A stretch of 64,000 nt of DNA from Armigeres subalbatus (GCF_024139115.2 NW_026942913.1:806001-870000), one strand, 5' to 3'; counted from the first letter of the stretch, positions 31,223-43,637 are shown. Numbers and translations are program-made. Notes: a model not told the origin generated them from the sequence alone.

Positions 31223-31300
31223 TATAGCAATCTTAAGATTGAATTTTGTTGTTGTAACCAAGAATTTTGTTGTTTCAAACTCAAGCGATTATTCTCCGTG

Positions 31301-31602
31301 TATGTGTCTTTTTGTGTGATTGTTATATCTGTTTTTTAGTGTGACAACAGGGATGGGAAAAATCAAATTTTCAAAAACGAGGATGATCAACACTCTCAAC
31401 ACGCGATCTTACTTTTTAATTATCAAGTAAACATTATTAAATTAAACATAGAATATAAGTTATACATTGCGTGTAATAAAGAAATAAGAATTAAGATATA
31501 GTACCAGCTCTCGTCTTATCGCAAGCGAATTTATTTTGTCTGTAGCACCGTATCCTATAATATTTCGGTTTTTACCTGTAAGGTTCCTAAGCAGATTTAT
31601 TT
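31301..31602. other. Spacer between nested elements and RTE copy D
   Basis: AT-rich, no gene or repeat boundary seen apart from the flanking elements. Confidence 0.4.
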
Positions 31603-33239
31603 ACTTATTACCAGACTAAGGCCGGAGTGGTCTGTGCAATACATAGAAGTCTTCTCCATTCAGCTCGGTCCATGGCCACCTTGCTCGCTGTGCACCTCGC
31701 CTTCTTGTTCCCGTCGGATTGTTGTCGAGAACCATTTTCACCGGATCACTGTCCGACATTCTGGCTACGTGTTCGGCCCACCGCAGTCTTCCGATTTTCG
31801 CGGTGTGAACGATGGATGGTTCTCCCAACAGCTGATGCAACTCGTGGTTCATTCGCCTCCTCAATGTACCGTCCGCCATCTGCACCCCACCATAGATGGT
31901 ACGCAGCACTATCCTTTTAAAATCTCCCAGTGCGCGTTGGTCCTCTACGAGCATCGTCCAGGTCTCGTATCCGTAAAGGACTACCGGTCCAATAAGGGTT
32001 TTGTAGATAATCGGTTTGGTACTCTATTCGATCGGAGCGTTTTGCGGTGTCCAAAGTACGTACGATTTCCTGCCATGATGCGTCTCCGAATTTCTCTGCT
32101 GGTATCGTTATCGGAGGTCACCAGTGAGCCCAAGTACACGAGTTCTCCAACCACCTCGATTTCGTTACCACCAATACAAACTCGTGGCGGGTGGCTTACG
32201 TTGTCCTCTCTTGAGCCTCTTACTATCATGTACTTCGTCTTCGACGTCTTGATGACTAGTCCAATCCGTTCAGCTTCGCTTTTCAGTCTGATGTAGGCTT
32301 CCTTTATCCTCTCAAAGTTACGTGCCATAATATCAATGTCGTCGGCGAAAACAAATAACTGGACGGACTTATTGAAAATAGTACCGCTCATGTTGATCCC
32401 TGCCCTTCGTATTACAGTAGACGTTCGATAACTGCAAGTCATTTAACTGCAATGCTTTTTAACTGCAATTCGATAGTTGCAACAGTTTTGCAGTTATCGG
32501 ACCCCTAAACTTCAAACTGATGTCAAACTCAATGACAGCTGCATCGCGCTGCACATTCAGATGCACTTTTAATGCATATGACGTCGATTGATAACCGTTT
32601 GACGTCCAGAATGCGTTGCAGTTATCAAACGGCTACTGTACCCCTTCCAAAGCGATTTTGAATAGCAGACACGAAAGACCATCACCTTGCCGTAACCCTC
32701 TGCACGTTTCGAAGGGACTCGAGAATGCCCCTGAAACTCGAACTACGCACATCACCCGATCCATCGTCGCCTTGATCAACCGTATCAGTTTATCCGGAAA
32801 TCCGTTTTCGTGCATTAGCTGCCATAGCTGGTCCCGATCGATTGTATATCATATGCGGCTTTGAAGTCGATAAATAGATGATGTGTGGACACGTTGTATT
32901 CGCGGCATTTCTGCAATACCTGACGTACGGCGAACACCTGATCTGTGGTAGAGCGTTCACCAATAAATCCCGCCTGGTACTGCCCCACGAACTCTCTTGC
33001 AATTGGTGTTAGTCGGCGCCATTAAATTTGGGAGAGTACCTTGTAGGCGGCGTTCAGCAATGTGATTACACGGTGGTTGCTACAATCCAGCTTATCGCCC
33101 TTTTTGTAGATGGGACACACGACACCTTCCATCCACTCCTGCGGCAGAACTTCATCCTCCCAAACCTTGGTAATTACCCAGTGCAGCGCTCTAGCAAGTG
33201 CCCTCTCCACCGTGTTTAAACAGCTTTCCTGGTAGTTTT
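31603..33239 (-). mobile_element. RTE copy D, 5'-truncated
   Basis: Minus-strand RTE covering the RT and C-terminal part. It keeps the ancestral reading GTAGTTCGAG where copies A and B have an extra T. Frames show FADDIDIMARNFER, TSKTKYMI and HELHQLLGEPS. It is interrupted by a TA-flanked MITE (32415-32638). The 5' end stops at about 33239 just before the EN-RT linker, and the 3' end is near a TTATTACC remnant. Several indels make it inactive. Confidence 0.85.
32415..32638. mobile_element. Tc1/mariner-type MITE in RTE copy D, 224 bp
   Basis: Ends CAGTAGACGTTCGATAACTG and, reversed, CAGTAGCCGTTTGATAACTG abut TA at 32413-32414 and 32639-32640. The RTE reads straight through (CGTATTACCCCTTCC) when the insert and one TA are removed. 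The subterminal word AACTGCAA recurs several times, a pattern of transposase-binding repeats. Confidence 0.9.
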
Positions 33240-34077
33240 TCAACTAGTTCTAAGCATATAATAACAGCTTGATCTAATCGAGGGATACTATCTTCATTTG
33301 TGCAAATATATTATCAATCCAAAAGCGTTACGAAAGGATGTTAGAATGTGTTTCATACAATTAATTGTGTCCTTCAATAATCCAACTACTGTCATCTTTT
33401 AAAACATTAAAACACATATTTACAGCTTTATTTTTTCATATATTTTGATACAAAACAAATGTGTAAACGTCAGCTTGAAAAAGAATACTATTTTCAATAT
33501 ATTTTCTGCACTGTAAATTAAAGAGGGAGATGACATGTGTGCCGAACGCCGTACGTTGGCAGTCTTCTTCTCATCGTTTTGGTACTTCTGATTTTGGTAT
33601 CCACTCTCTGGCTGGTGTACCCTACTTCAGCTTTTTATTTAGTACGGATAGTTATGCTACGTTGCTTCATTCAAACTTCGTCAATTAGCAAATCAGTTGA
33701 ATTCACTCGCCCAGTCAAAATGTAGCATTAAACATTTACTGATGAATACTTGCTAATATTGGCTAACGGGTTTTCAAGCCTTTTTCATTTTACATAGCAA
33801 TTTTATGTCCAACAAAATCTATCGAACCCTCCGATGATTTGTGATTAAAAATTGAAGTAAATTGAAAACAAAATCATCGGATCATTGTTGGGTAGACGAA
33901 TATTTCATGATTTCAACTCCCTGAAACTGAACAAATTTATAAAACCTAAACTGTATTTTTTCGTAAATTTATTCGAAATCGTAATTCGTATGAGTATAGT
34001 ACGGTCTAGTTAGGTAAAAGAAAAAAGAGAGGTGATGACAATATCTTATTTTCAATCACACAGGTGTATAGCCTTAA
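33240..34077. other. Intergenic DNA, no supported gene
   Basis: A short hydrophobic frame at 33537-33725 begins at GTG rather than ATG and has no partner exon. The remainder is AT-rich without clear repeats. The target duplication of the next element starts at 34071. Confidence 0.4.
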
Positions 34078-34330
34078 CACAGAGAAACAGACGTCTCACT
34101 TAGAACAAAATGCAATCAAAATCATCGTCACGGAAGCATTATCGCCCAGTGCTAAATGCAGTGTGTGTGGTCAAACGGCAACCAGATGGCGGTAGTGTGC
34201 AAACGTCAAACACAAGCAAATCCGATGGAAGCGCCATCGGTGGCCGATTGACCACCTACAAAAATTTGAATCCACCGTTTAAAAGGTGAACGAAGGAACC
34301 TGTGTTGAGTGAGACGTCTGTTTCTCTGTG
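34078..34330. mobile_element. 253-bp MITE with 7-bp target duplication, copy 2
   Basis: Same element as 25132-25384 in the opposite orientation, also 253 bp and with the same inverted ends. It is flanked by GCCTTAA (34071-34077, 34331-34337), again 7 bp. The two copies differ at only a few positions. Confidence 0.88.
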
Positions 34331-34621
34331 GCCTTAACTAATCCACATGAATATCTCTTCAGCGAGACTCTCATCGATAAATAGTAAAATGGTCTTACAA
34401 TTAAACATAAATATACTATTAAAAAAAAATCAGCTGCTTAAAAAGGAACACAAAACTTTACATAAAGCTTCCAAGAAATGCTTATCGAGATGGCCTCTAG
34501 AATGGATGATACACACTACGTCTCACACGCTGCACTCGTGTTTTTTTTTTTCACACACTATTTTGACTCGACGATGCTTTACCACTATGTAAACCTACTT
34601 AGGCAGTAGCTGAACCTTCAA

Positions 34622-37600
34622 TTACTTGCGCTTCCCTCGAAAAATCACCTGAGGTTCTGAGCGTAGTGAATCGGTCAGATATTGAGTTTTCGTTACTTGC
34701 TGGAAATATCGCTTCTCGTTCGGTGAGTTGATCGTGTAAACTATGGGCCGGACGCCCACGTTGTGCCATAATGTCGATATTTGCCTAGAACGGGTAAAAG
34801 GTGTTTTCTTCAAATGGAATTTCCAGTAACAAACAAAAAAAACTCGCTTACGCATTGAATTCGTCTTTGTGAATGAACACCAAGCTGATTCCGATAACTG
34901 GAGATATTATGTTACGAAAGATTGCCCCATAGACCGACATCAGAATAGTGGAAGCATTGAGGTATTGCTGGGTTGTCGAAAGTGACGACTTTTCCATCCA
35001 TAGTCCACAAACGAGATCAGGGCAGTGCTGTCGCAACTAAAATACAATGAATGTGGTAATTATTGGCCTTTTAAAATAGGAAGCTATGCAAATTTCAATT
35101 TTGTAACCCTACAAACACACACACACACACTTAAAATAAATCGCCGAATTCGGTAAAATTTTACCGAAATCTCAACAGCAGAACTGTTCGGTAAATAATT
35201 GAACTGATTTTCGGTGATTTTGACAGTTGAGCAATGGAAAAAATTACAAAAAATCAGTAAAATGAATTACCGAACAGTTCTGGTGTTGAGATTTCGGTAA
35301 AATTTTACCGAAAACGGTGAAATGAGTTAAGTGTGCACACACACACAATTCAAACAAGTTTTTAGTACTCATTATTATTATTATTATTTCTCAGATTAAG
35401 ACCAGAGTGGCCTGAGCAGTAAATAAAAGTCTCCTCCATTCAACTCGGTCCATAGCTGCACATCACGCTTCGACTTGAAATGTGTAAAGATTTTACAAGT
35501 AAAGAGAAGTGTATTAATTCACACTCGAGAGCGTTTACACGTGCGTGTGGTTAAAGCCAGAAGAAACATCGATAAGACGATCCCCACCGATGTGTATCCA
35601 AATGAGTGTCTAGTATAGGAACGAAATGCGTTCATATTTTATTTATGCACTTGTTCTCGCACCGGTTGTTTATATCAAGGTTGTTGAAGTGCAATCATGC
35701 TTCGCACCGGTGGTGAATATCCGGTTGCTATTGAGGCAAACACGGAAATAAATAAAATCAGGAAAAAGTTATTATTTATTTTCAAATCTTTCAGAACGCG
35801 CTCCAACTTTTGTAATATAAATATGTGCGTAATGCATTTTGTGATTATTAGATTAGCTAGACACACATCTGATAGGTGGCACTAGCTTATATGCAATAAT
35901 TTAGTGAGGTGGATATCTCGAGATTTATAAGACTTAGAAAGATTTTGTCTTCTACAAAGTTGTTCGGGTAGCCATAACATTTATGATGGAGACTAGTTTA
36001 GTTTGGAATTCATACGCATAGCGGCGCTAGTGTATGAGAAATAACCTGTGAGGTTAAATATTTCTAAATCCGTTAGAGTTAGAATGTGACCATCTTCTAC
36101 AAAGTTATCCGAATTATCTGTTAGGTTGGTTATTATGTAAGATTTAAAAGGGTAGTCCAAACCAGAAGTTTAGTTTGAAACCGCAATACTCGCTGGCGAT
36201 CGAGTTGAGTCGAATCCAGTCAAGTACGAGACACTGAAGATGGCCTTACTGTAGAAGTCGAAATAAGTATCTCTCAAAGGTACAACCAAGTGGTGGAATT
36301 AAATGGAATTGTACGAACTCGTCTTATGGCAAGTAGCTTTGTAGAATACGGCAATATTCTGAAAATTCCAGATTTTGAGATATTTAACCTATCAGTTTAT
36401 TTCTTATACACTAGCGTCGCTAAGCGATTGTGTTTAAAACTAAACTTGCTCGCATCATGACGGTTTTCACCACCCGAACAACTTTGTGGAATACGGCAAT
36501 ATTCTAAAAATTTCAGTTTTCGAAATATCTAACCTAGTAGGTTATTTCTTATACACTAGCGCCACCAAGCGGTTATATCTTAATCTAAACCTGCGTTGGT
36601 CATAATGGTTTTGACCACCCGAACAACTTTGTAGAAGGCGGCAATATTCTAAAAATTCCAGATTTCGAGATATCAAACCTATCAGGTTATTTCATATGCA
36701 CTAGCGCCGCCAAGCGGTTGTATTATTAACTAAACTTGCTTTCGTCATGATGGTTTTGACTACCCGAACAACTTTGTAGAAGACGCCAATATTCTAAAAG
36801 TTCCAGATTTCGAGATATCAAACCTATCAGGTTATTTCATATGCACTAGCGCCGCCAATCAGTTGAAATCCAAACTAACCTGACCTCCATCACAATGGTT
36901 TTGATGATGAATAACCGAACAATTTTTCAAAAGACGGCACATTTTTTATTTATGCGTTACTCTATATTTCCGTGTGATGGTTTGGCAACGGTTGGAGCGG
37001 GTCGCCAAATTTGCCAACTCGCTATTCACCGAAGGTTGCGTTTACATTTCCCAAACCCGTTTACCAACGACCGGTGCAAGTTCGCGTCATGATAGAGGTT
37101 GCTATTTTGGCTTTATTTACGCACTGGTGGGGATCGTCTAAAGAGTGATTTTCGGTCGCGTGTGTTTTACTGTTGTATGTAGAAAAAGTCTATATTTGGG
37201 CACTCACAACAACTTATTTGCATGGAAGCCTAAATGTATGCATTTTGGTAAGCAGCATATTATCATTTTCCTGTACTCTTTACACTTGTGGGTTTGTGTG
37301 ATGAAAGTGGGTATTACGCACGCTCTTTCATACAAAGTGAAAATGTATTTCTACACGATATTGCGCAGATTCCGCCTTATTAGACTCCTGCGCGAAAATT
37401 ATTTGCGTGAATATTTTCCCCGTGTCAGACACACAAATGAATTAACATTGTTTGCTGTTTGTTTTAGTAAACAAAAACACGTGTCCGATGAATAACAACC
37501 ACAAACAAAACAATTACAAAGATAGCTTGAATGTATTGGTGTGCACGCTGAAAATTAAAAGCAAAACGAAGTTGCGCCAGAGTCTAAAAATTGATGCAAT

Positions 37601-40274
37601 GGGCAATACACTCGGAATAGTTTTTACACTTTCACTTAAATACTCGGTCGAGCTCGGTGAACCAAGCCCCGCAGTCTCCGATCTATCCTCCTTGCTCAGT
37701 GCACACCTAGCATTCTTGTGTCGGTCAGATCGTTTTTGAGAAACATTTTCAGTGGATTTGGGACCGCTGGCTCTTGGTACGCCGTCGATTGTAGCGGCTA
37801 TCTATCGTACTGCTCCAATCTTGTTCTTCTTCTTTGTGGAACATCTTTTACTGACAAATATAGGGTGCGAGTAATCTGGTAAGAATGCATCCCCATGATT
37901 AATGCTGTCCAATGAGCAGCTTGAAGTAACTCGGAGTTATTCCCATCCCGCTTATGTTTATTTGTTGACAAAAAAGAACGAGCAGGACGAAAGAAACTTC
38001 GAGCTACTTCAAGCCGATTCTGGATATCGTGCAACAAACTCTTTTTGCTAGCTTTTTGCCAGGAGAAACATGTTAAACATCTTAACAATCTATTCATCCA
38101 GATTTTATCCACTGCTGCTCTACCACACAAACAACAATTAATATCCCATCCCCATTGCACCTAACTGTTTGCTGACACGTAGCAGGTGCTGTCGGTCCGA
38201 ATGCCGGGACCATTGGTGAGACGATATCTTTCTTTTTCTTTACTGCATTCAGAACGCGCCTTATTCGAGCGCTTATTTCTCCGAGCTGTAGATATGCGTT
38301 GTTACACGAACATTCATACTACATTTCTGCCGCCTGACGTTTCTTGCACTGTATGCTCCATATGGATTGCTCCCGAGTCCCTTTGCTTGCTGGTTAGATC
38401 ACTCACGTTGATCGTCGTGTCATGGGCTCGTGCATCTTCGATGCGGCTATTATACTGCCCTTCCTCACGATGGTCAGGTTCTGGTGTCGATTATCTGCCT
38501 TGTACTGCGAGTAATGAATAAGTGAATGTGCAGGAAAACGTCCCAGTCGCTTTCCACGCCATGTGATTCGTTCGGTGGACTGCATGTAAGGTATTTAATT
38601 ACCTGATAATATAACGGGTGGATCAGTTCACTTTGTTCCATGCTTTGTTGGATTTCGACACATCACACACCACGTCCGACTTACAAACCAGCTGAAAACG
38701 TATGATTTTCTGAGGGCCCGTTCTGGATATTTCTATGGAAGTCATTCTTTTCTGTGTTCGAGAGTGTGAGAACTTTCGTGTAGTTTTGTCGAACTTGCTT
38801 CATTACAACAAAGTCTTGTTGTGTCCCAGAACAAAAATACGTAACACGTTACAGGCGTAACATGTTACAGGCGCACAGTCTGCACGACTCATAATGGTTA
38901 CATTATGGTGCAGCATTTCTTCCAGCTTTTAGTACCAGCGAAGTATTAGTTTACAGCTTCACTATAAAAATAAATTGCCAAGATGTTGCCTTCAGTTAGT
39001 AGTTTGTCGAGTGCAGCAAAAGCATTTTGTTAAATACTCGAGCAGCTCTCTGAACGACCGTAATGTAGACATAATGAAATATAGCTTAAAAATGAGTAGT
39101 CACTTATCAACTTATCCTAACTGAGATCCATTAGCACACTCATTCCCAATACTTCATCATGCTGAAATTTCGTGATACGTACGCTCTTTTCCGAAAGAGT
39201 TTCCGCCAAGAGGAGTGTTTTGCTGAGAGGGCAGTTCAAGCGACATGATTAATCAACCTACCTGATAAATAGCAATCGGTGATGAACAGCAGAACACAAT
39301 ACGTTTCGTTAGAAGTGAATTGTTTCCAATGGCCTCTCGAACAAGCTCTATCAGTTTAGCATTGGTATGTGATGCTAGCAGAAACACGGTCAACTCATTA
39401 GTCTCCAACAGTTTAAGCAACCTCTCAAACGTAAGTATCTTCTCTGATTGAAAATGTTGCCTGAAATTAATAAAAAATCATTTCAATACACGAAAAATTG
39501 TTTGGTATAGTACAGCAAACATATACTTTGAAGCAAGGATAATTAATGTTTGCATCCAAGGGTCAAAGATTGTTATTTAACCATGCTAATCTTTTCGATC
39601 ACATTCACATAGATCGATGACTTGTTTTACCGTATATTTTCGCATTGCTCAATTACTGATCTATACTCATTCTTCTATCTGTAACACGATATAAACTGCT
39701 TACCCTAAAGGATGATGTTCTGAAATATTGAAGTTTTCCAGAGCACTCAACTTCAACTTATGAATGGGTTCATTTATATTAGCTTTCTCCAAAGTCGTTC
39801 GGCTCAGCACTATCAGATGTCCATCGCTTGTGATGTTGAGATCAAGAAGTATATTGTAGCACTTCTGTGACAAGCACTGGAAATACACAAATTAATTTAA
39901 TCCTAACCGATTGAAAGTCACATTGTGCTAACTATGGAAATGACTCATACGTGATTTATGGCTGCGAGAGAGTTCTCAGGAGCATCGAAAGCCCCACCTC
40001 TGCTGACTATCGGCCAGTACAGCACCTCAGATCCGACGAGTTTTTCACTTCGGTGCAACAACGACTGCACAATTTCACTAGCCGGACATTTCAGCTTAAC
40101 AAATTTGGAAGCTATGCAAACTAAGAAAAAGAGCAGCATAAGCCACGGGATTCCAATCGAGGCAAAATTGCAGCAAAGCCACAGTGCGTTGAACAGAAAT
40201 GTGAGGCATGTTGTTAAGAACCAAAATAGCTGGTAAATCATCTTCAAAGCTTTCAAGATTGTCGAGAAATACAT
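34622..40274 (-). CDS. GDE1-like glycerophosphodiesterase family protein, likely pseudoenzyme
   Basis: Five minus-strand exons (40274-39951, 39876-39704, 39460-39262, 35036-34852, 34784-34622), all GT-AG and in phase, give 347 residues, close to animal GDE1. Two hydrophobic segments at about 13-35 and 39-56 suggest N-terminal membrane anchoring. The GDPD fold is recognisable: [12 protein letters not shown] (91-102), [11 protein letters not shown] (117-127) and a C-terminal [16 protein letters not shown] with YLTDSL. In active GDE1 the first motif is HRGG, the second ELD followed by a His 12-16 residues on, and the third DVK. Here these read Ser91, Leu118, Ser133, and Leu194 with Ser196; only Asp120 remains. 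The start follows an in-frame stop near 40330. Intron 3 is 4.2 kb and filled with repeats. Hydrolysis of glycerophosphodiesters is therefore unlikely; a binding or structural role is inference. Confidence 0.85.
35130..35335. mobile_element. Inverted-repeat MITE inserted in a (CA)n tract
   Basis: The block GGTAAAATTTTACCGAAATC with CAGAACTGTTCGGTAA appears at both ends in inverted order, arms of about 65 bp, with CACTTAA at the outer edges. It sits inside a CA microsatellite (ACACACAC on both sides), so the target duplication cannot be read. In intron 3 of the GDE1-like gene. Confidence 0.7.
35379..35470 (-). mobile_element. RTE 3'-end fragment (copy F)
   Basis: (ATT)n followed by CTCAGATTAAGACCAGAGTG, matching the minus-strand 3' end of copies A and D over about 85 bp, then non-RTE sequence. 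Extreme 5' truncation is usual for LINEs. Confidence 0.65.
35895..36930. repeat. About 125-bp satellite units in both orientations
   Basis: From 36330 to 36930 about five plus-oriented units repeat CCCGAACAACTTTGTAGAA, GCAATATTCTAAAA, TTTCGAGATAT, AACCTATCAGGTTATTTC and CACTAGCGCCGCCAAGCGG in that order. From 35895 to 36170 two units occur reversed. The units lie in intron 3 of the GDE1-like gene. The CACTAGCGCCGCC core is the best conserved part. Confidence 0.75.
36931..39261. other. Rest of GDE1-like intron 3, one old RTE scrap
   Basis: Around 37680-37740 the minus strand resembles the RTE C-terminal region (TTGCTCAGTGCACACCTAGC on the plus strand) at low identity. The open frames at 37798-38160 (minus) and 38186-38521 (plus) have no motif or splice partners. 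No exon of the host gene is needed here because flanking exons join in phase. Confidence 0.4.
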
Positions 40275-41990
40275 GCAGACGAGATTTCGCTCGGTGCAAT
40301 ACGATTGTATTAAACAGTGAAGCTGGTTTCAATTCAAGAACACCACATTTTATTTTCCTATGCGAATTTTTTGCTTTTCTGTGCGAGAAGTAATTGAACA
40401 CTATTTCCCGTTAATGATCTATGCTAAAAGTTATTTAGCTTCTGTCAAGAAGTATTGAATAAAATGAGATGGACTACATTTTTGCAGTATCTTTCTAATC
40501 ACGTTGAAATGAAACGAAGCTATATAATCACTGCGCATGTTTGTCAAGCAAACAAAACTTGCTAGTGCTCACTTTGTATGTGTGTGCTCTTTTTGCAAAG
40601 CTACACAGAAAAAAATAAAGTACCAAAAAAAGTTTTAAAAAACTCATCTTTGAGTACGAAGTTCACTTTTTTAACTCGCTAGAAGGTAAAAAGCATCATT
40701 ATCGATCGCAAGCATTTTAATTACCCGCGCAGCGCGGTCATCTTAGTTTCGTCACTCGTTCCCGTATCGGTCAATATTTTCGGCTCTCAATTTGGTTGCT
40801 GTATTCCGTAGCAGTCACGTTTGACAATTGACAGTTTATCAAATAATAGCAGCGCTCTTACCGCGCTACCAAATTTGGTCACCTGTCAGTCGCGCTACTG
40901 TTATAGCAGCGCGTTTAGTAGCGACAGGTATTGCGCATAAGCCCCAAAATTTTATTTCCACCTTTGGGTTTCCGCGCCGAGCACTCAGCGCCAGACTCGG
41001 CGACAAGGAGATAGTGGTCAAGTTGGTACTCCTGATTTTTTGACAACTGATGTCGATTGGTTGTGTGAGTGCCCCGGTGTCAAAAAATAGAGCTTTTAGC
41101 TGAAAATTTAGTTGTCAAATGCGCGTTTTGACAGAAATATAGATGTATAAGTGAATAAAATGTGCAAATGCTCTATCGCGGAAGCAGTCGCTGAAGACAA
41201 ATGTCAATGGTTTCAGTGTCGAAACGAAAAGTTTCAATGTAAAAAGCAATAAATAAAGTGTCAAGTAATGATACTGCGCTGCCAAACGGCTAATACTCGC
41301 GCCCAGCATTGGCGTAACTACAAGGGGGCTAGGGGTGGCTTCAGCCCCACCTAGGATCTTGCTAGCCCCCCCTAGAAAATTTGTTACTTTGCATAAGTAA
41401 ATGCAGTAAATGTAGAAAATGAATTGTATTCATTATCCCTCCCTTCGAAACACTACAGCAATTTGAATCTATTCGATCAAGTTTTTGAACTTCGGGCATT
41501 GTTTGGGAAAATATTTTCAAGATTTTGAAATTTCTAAGACTTTGATTGAACAAAAAAAATTCAAATATAGAGAAAACGTGAAATTTTGGTCAAGTTGTTT
41601 TGATTTCAAATGGCATATATTTCTTAGGTTACCGTAGATTTTCTAACAAATCCTGAGTTTACAATGGAATCGGGTCTTAAAATGAAGAATCGATATTCGA
41701 TTTTCTTTCAGGGAACGACGAAGTTAATCATCCTAAACGCGTCAGTTTTTCCTTTGACACAAACATCGAAAGGAACATTGTTTAATTGGGTCCTAAAGCC
41801 TTACCTCGTTTATAGTTGCAAACGATCGTGCAACGGCCAAGAATACTTGAACCGATGTTATAAAAAATCTGGTAAAAGTCTAAATCAGTGAAAATAATAT
41901 TTTTTATGTTTAATACATTTTGAGGCAAATATTGGCCTGTGCACCATTTCAGAACGAATCAACCATCAGCCCAAAACGTCAGGCCCATTA
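40275..41990. other. 5' flank of the GDE1-like gene and repeat debris
   Basis: The first kilobase upstream contains a GC-richer patch with CGCGCTAC/GTAGCGCG words (40840-40930), possibly part of a decayed MITE. A segment at 41660-41790 is inverted relative to 44440-44560 (about 120 bp). No promoter element could be defined with confidence. Confidence 0.35.
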
Positions 41991-42122
41991 CACGCTTAGT
42001 TCACTTTACCTATTTATGGGTACTTGATTCACCCATATTTAGGTACATCATAGTTATGGATAAAATATACCAATAAAGTCAGTAAAATTCACTTATAATG
42101 TTGGTGAAGCAGCATTTACCTA

Positions 42123-43137
42123 CACTGAAAACAGCGATGCGGTTAAAATTACCATTTTGATGGTTTAAATTAAATGCACAACACCACTTGATTTGTGCAG
42201 ACTACATTCTTCAGTCATTTCAAACGGAAGAAATTGTTAAATTTACTATGGATGTGCAAAGCGGGTTGACAGCGAAAATACCATGTCCATGGTTAAAATA
42301 ACAATGAAATACAATGAAATTGACTATTACTCTGCTTTGAAATTGACGATGGATGTGTAGTCGATTGAGAACCAAAATAAATAAACAAAGTAGACAAGAA
42401 AATTCAATCAAAATCACATGGATTTGTAAAAATGCGTAATATCATATGTTTTCGGGTTGTTTATTAGTTATTTTTCCATAAATTACTAAATGCTGAGTTG
42501 TAAGTTCGTATTTCGACGTCATCATGTTTCTCATGATTGTTTCTCATCAGCGCATAGATTCTCCGAGGGGAACATTCTAAAGATTATCCTCCTGAATCCT
42601 TTGCAAGATTTGTGATTCTGGAAATCCGAACGCAAATATGTTACTAATAGTTAATAACAACAGAAATTATACATTCACTGTCATAATTATAACTTACCAA
42701 TCATATTTTTAGAACCTATTCAGCGGTAGCATTTCTCCTATTTTAAGCATGTAACCTGTAAATGATTTTTTTTCAGCCCTAACAAAAGTGCGAAATGCCG
42801 AAATCCTAGGCTTAAAATATCCATACGTACCTTGATGTGGTATAGTTTTCAATTCGCCATGAATAATTTATTTATTTTTCCCAATTTGAGCAATTTTAAA
42901 ATGGTTTTTCTGCAGAGCTCCTAATAATGTAAATAATATGGCGTCTTCTGCACTTTTTTCCAGGCGACCGCAGTACCATGAATTTTTGTTAATAATACCA
43001 TGGACTGTCAACAGCATGGTATTTTTAACAAACATGCAGTCAATTTAATTGCATTTCTATTTAATATAAACACATTTCGAAATAGTTATTTTAACAATAG
43101 TTCCATAGTTGAAATTACTACAAAATTTATCTCAGTG
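42123..43137. mobile_element. TA-flanked nested element with short CACTGA ends
   Basis: Begins CACTGAAAACAGCG and ends with the inverted CACTGAGATAAATT, each next to TA (42121-42122, 43138-43139). The terminal repeats are short, and the interior carries a repeated ACCATGG/CCATGGT motif. Non-coding. Confidence 0.45.
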
Positions 43138-43637
43138 TATATATGTGTAAATGAACTTACCCATATTTGGATGAAAAAAATAACATTTTCTTTCAGTCGA
43201 GATCATCATGGACCAGTGTGAACCTCGGTGTGATTAATTTGAATTATTCGATTCCTCTTTATTTGGCATAATTGCATCTAAATATGTGTTTTATTGGCTG
43301 GTGAGTATTTAACTAAGTATTTAATAATTGTCTATATGGCGGAGGCACATTACTTTTACCTTTCATGAACATTTTCTTTTTGAATTTCAGATTCTGTTTC
43401 CGCCCGAGCATTGACCGCCGCGCAGCAGTGGAAACGAACATGTGGATTTATATTTATCGACGGCCACAATTAAGCGACAGATATTATTCTAATGACAAAT
43501 CATTACACTGTATGGTGTGCCGAATATCTGCGTATTTGAGCTATCGTGGTCAACAATCATCGGGGCCGACGATGCCGGCCGCGGAAACATCAGCAGCACA
43601 AAACTGGACACAATAAGGCACAACATCAGCTATGTTA

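Larger units (their letters stand above)
27892..31300. mobile_element. Outer TA-flanked MITE carrying nested elements
   Basis: Left end CACGGAGAAAAAACTTTGGT and right end (reversed) CACGGAGAATAATCGCTTGA abut TA at 27890-27891 and 31301-31302. The left part is full of the words GGTTGAAACAACCAAC in both orientations, and the right part keeps TTGTTGTTTCAAAC. A second TA element (28758-31222) and a LINE are nested in it. No transposase of its own. Confidence 0.7.

Noticed and set aside
33537..33725. Hydrophobic plus-strand frame like a membrane anchor
   Set aside because: It opens at GTG, not ATG, and no splice acceptor or downstream exon was found.
37798..38160. 120-codon minus-strand frame in the GDE1-like intron
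   Set aside because: Flanking exons join in phase without it, and it has no motif.
41300..41400. G/C-run segment (CAAGGGGGCTAGGGGTGG) as a regulatory island
   Set aside because: Short, low complexity and likely repeat debris; no promoter features.
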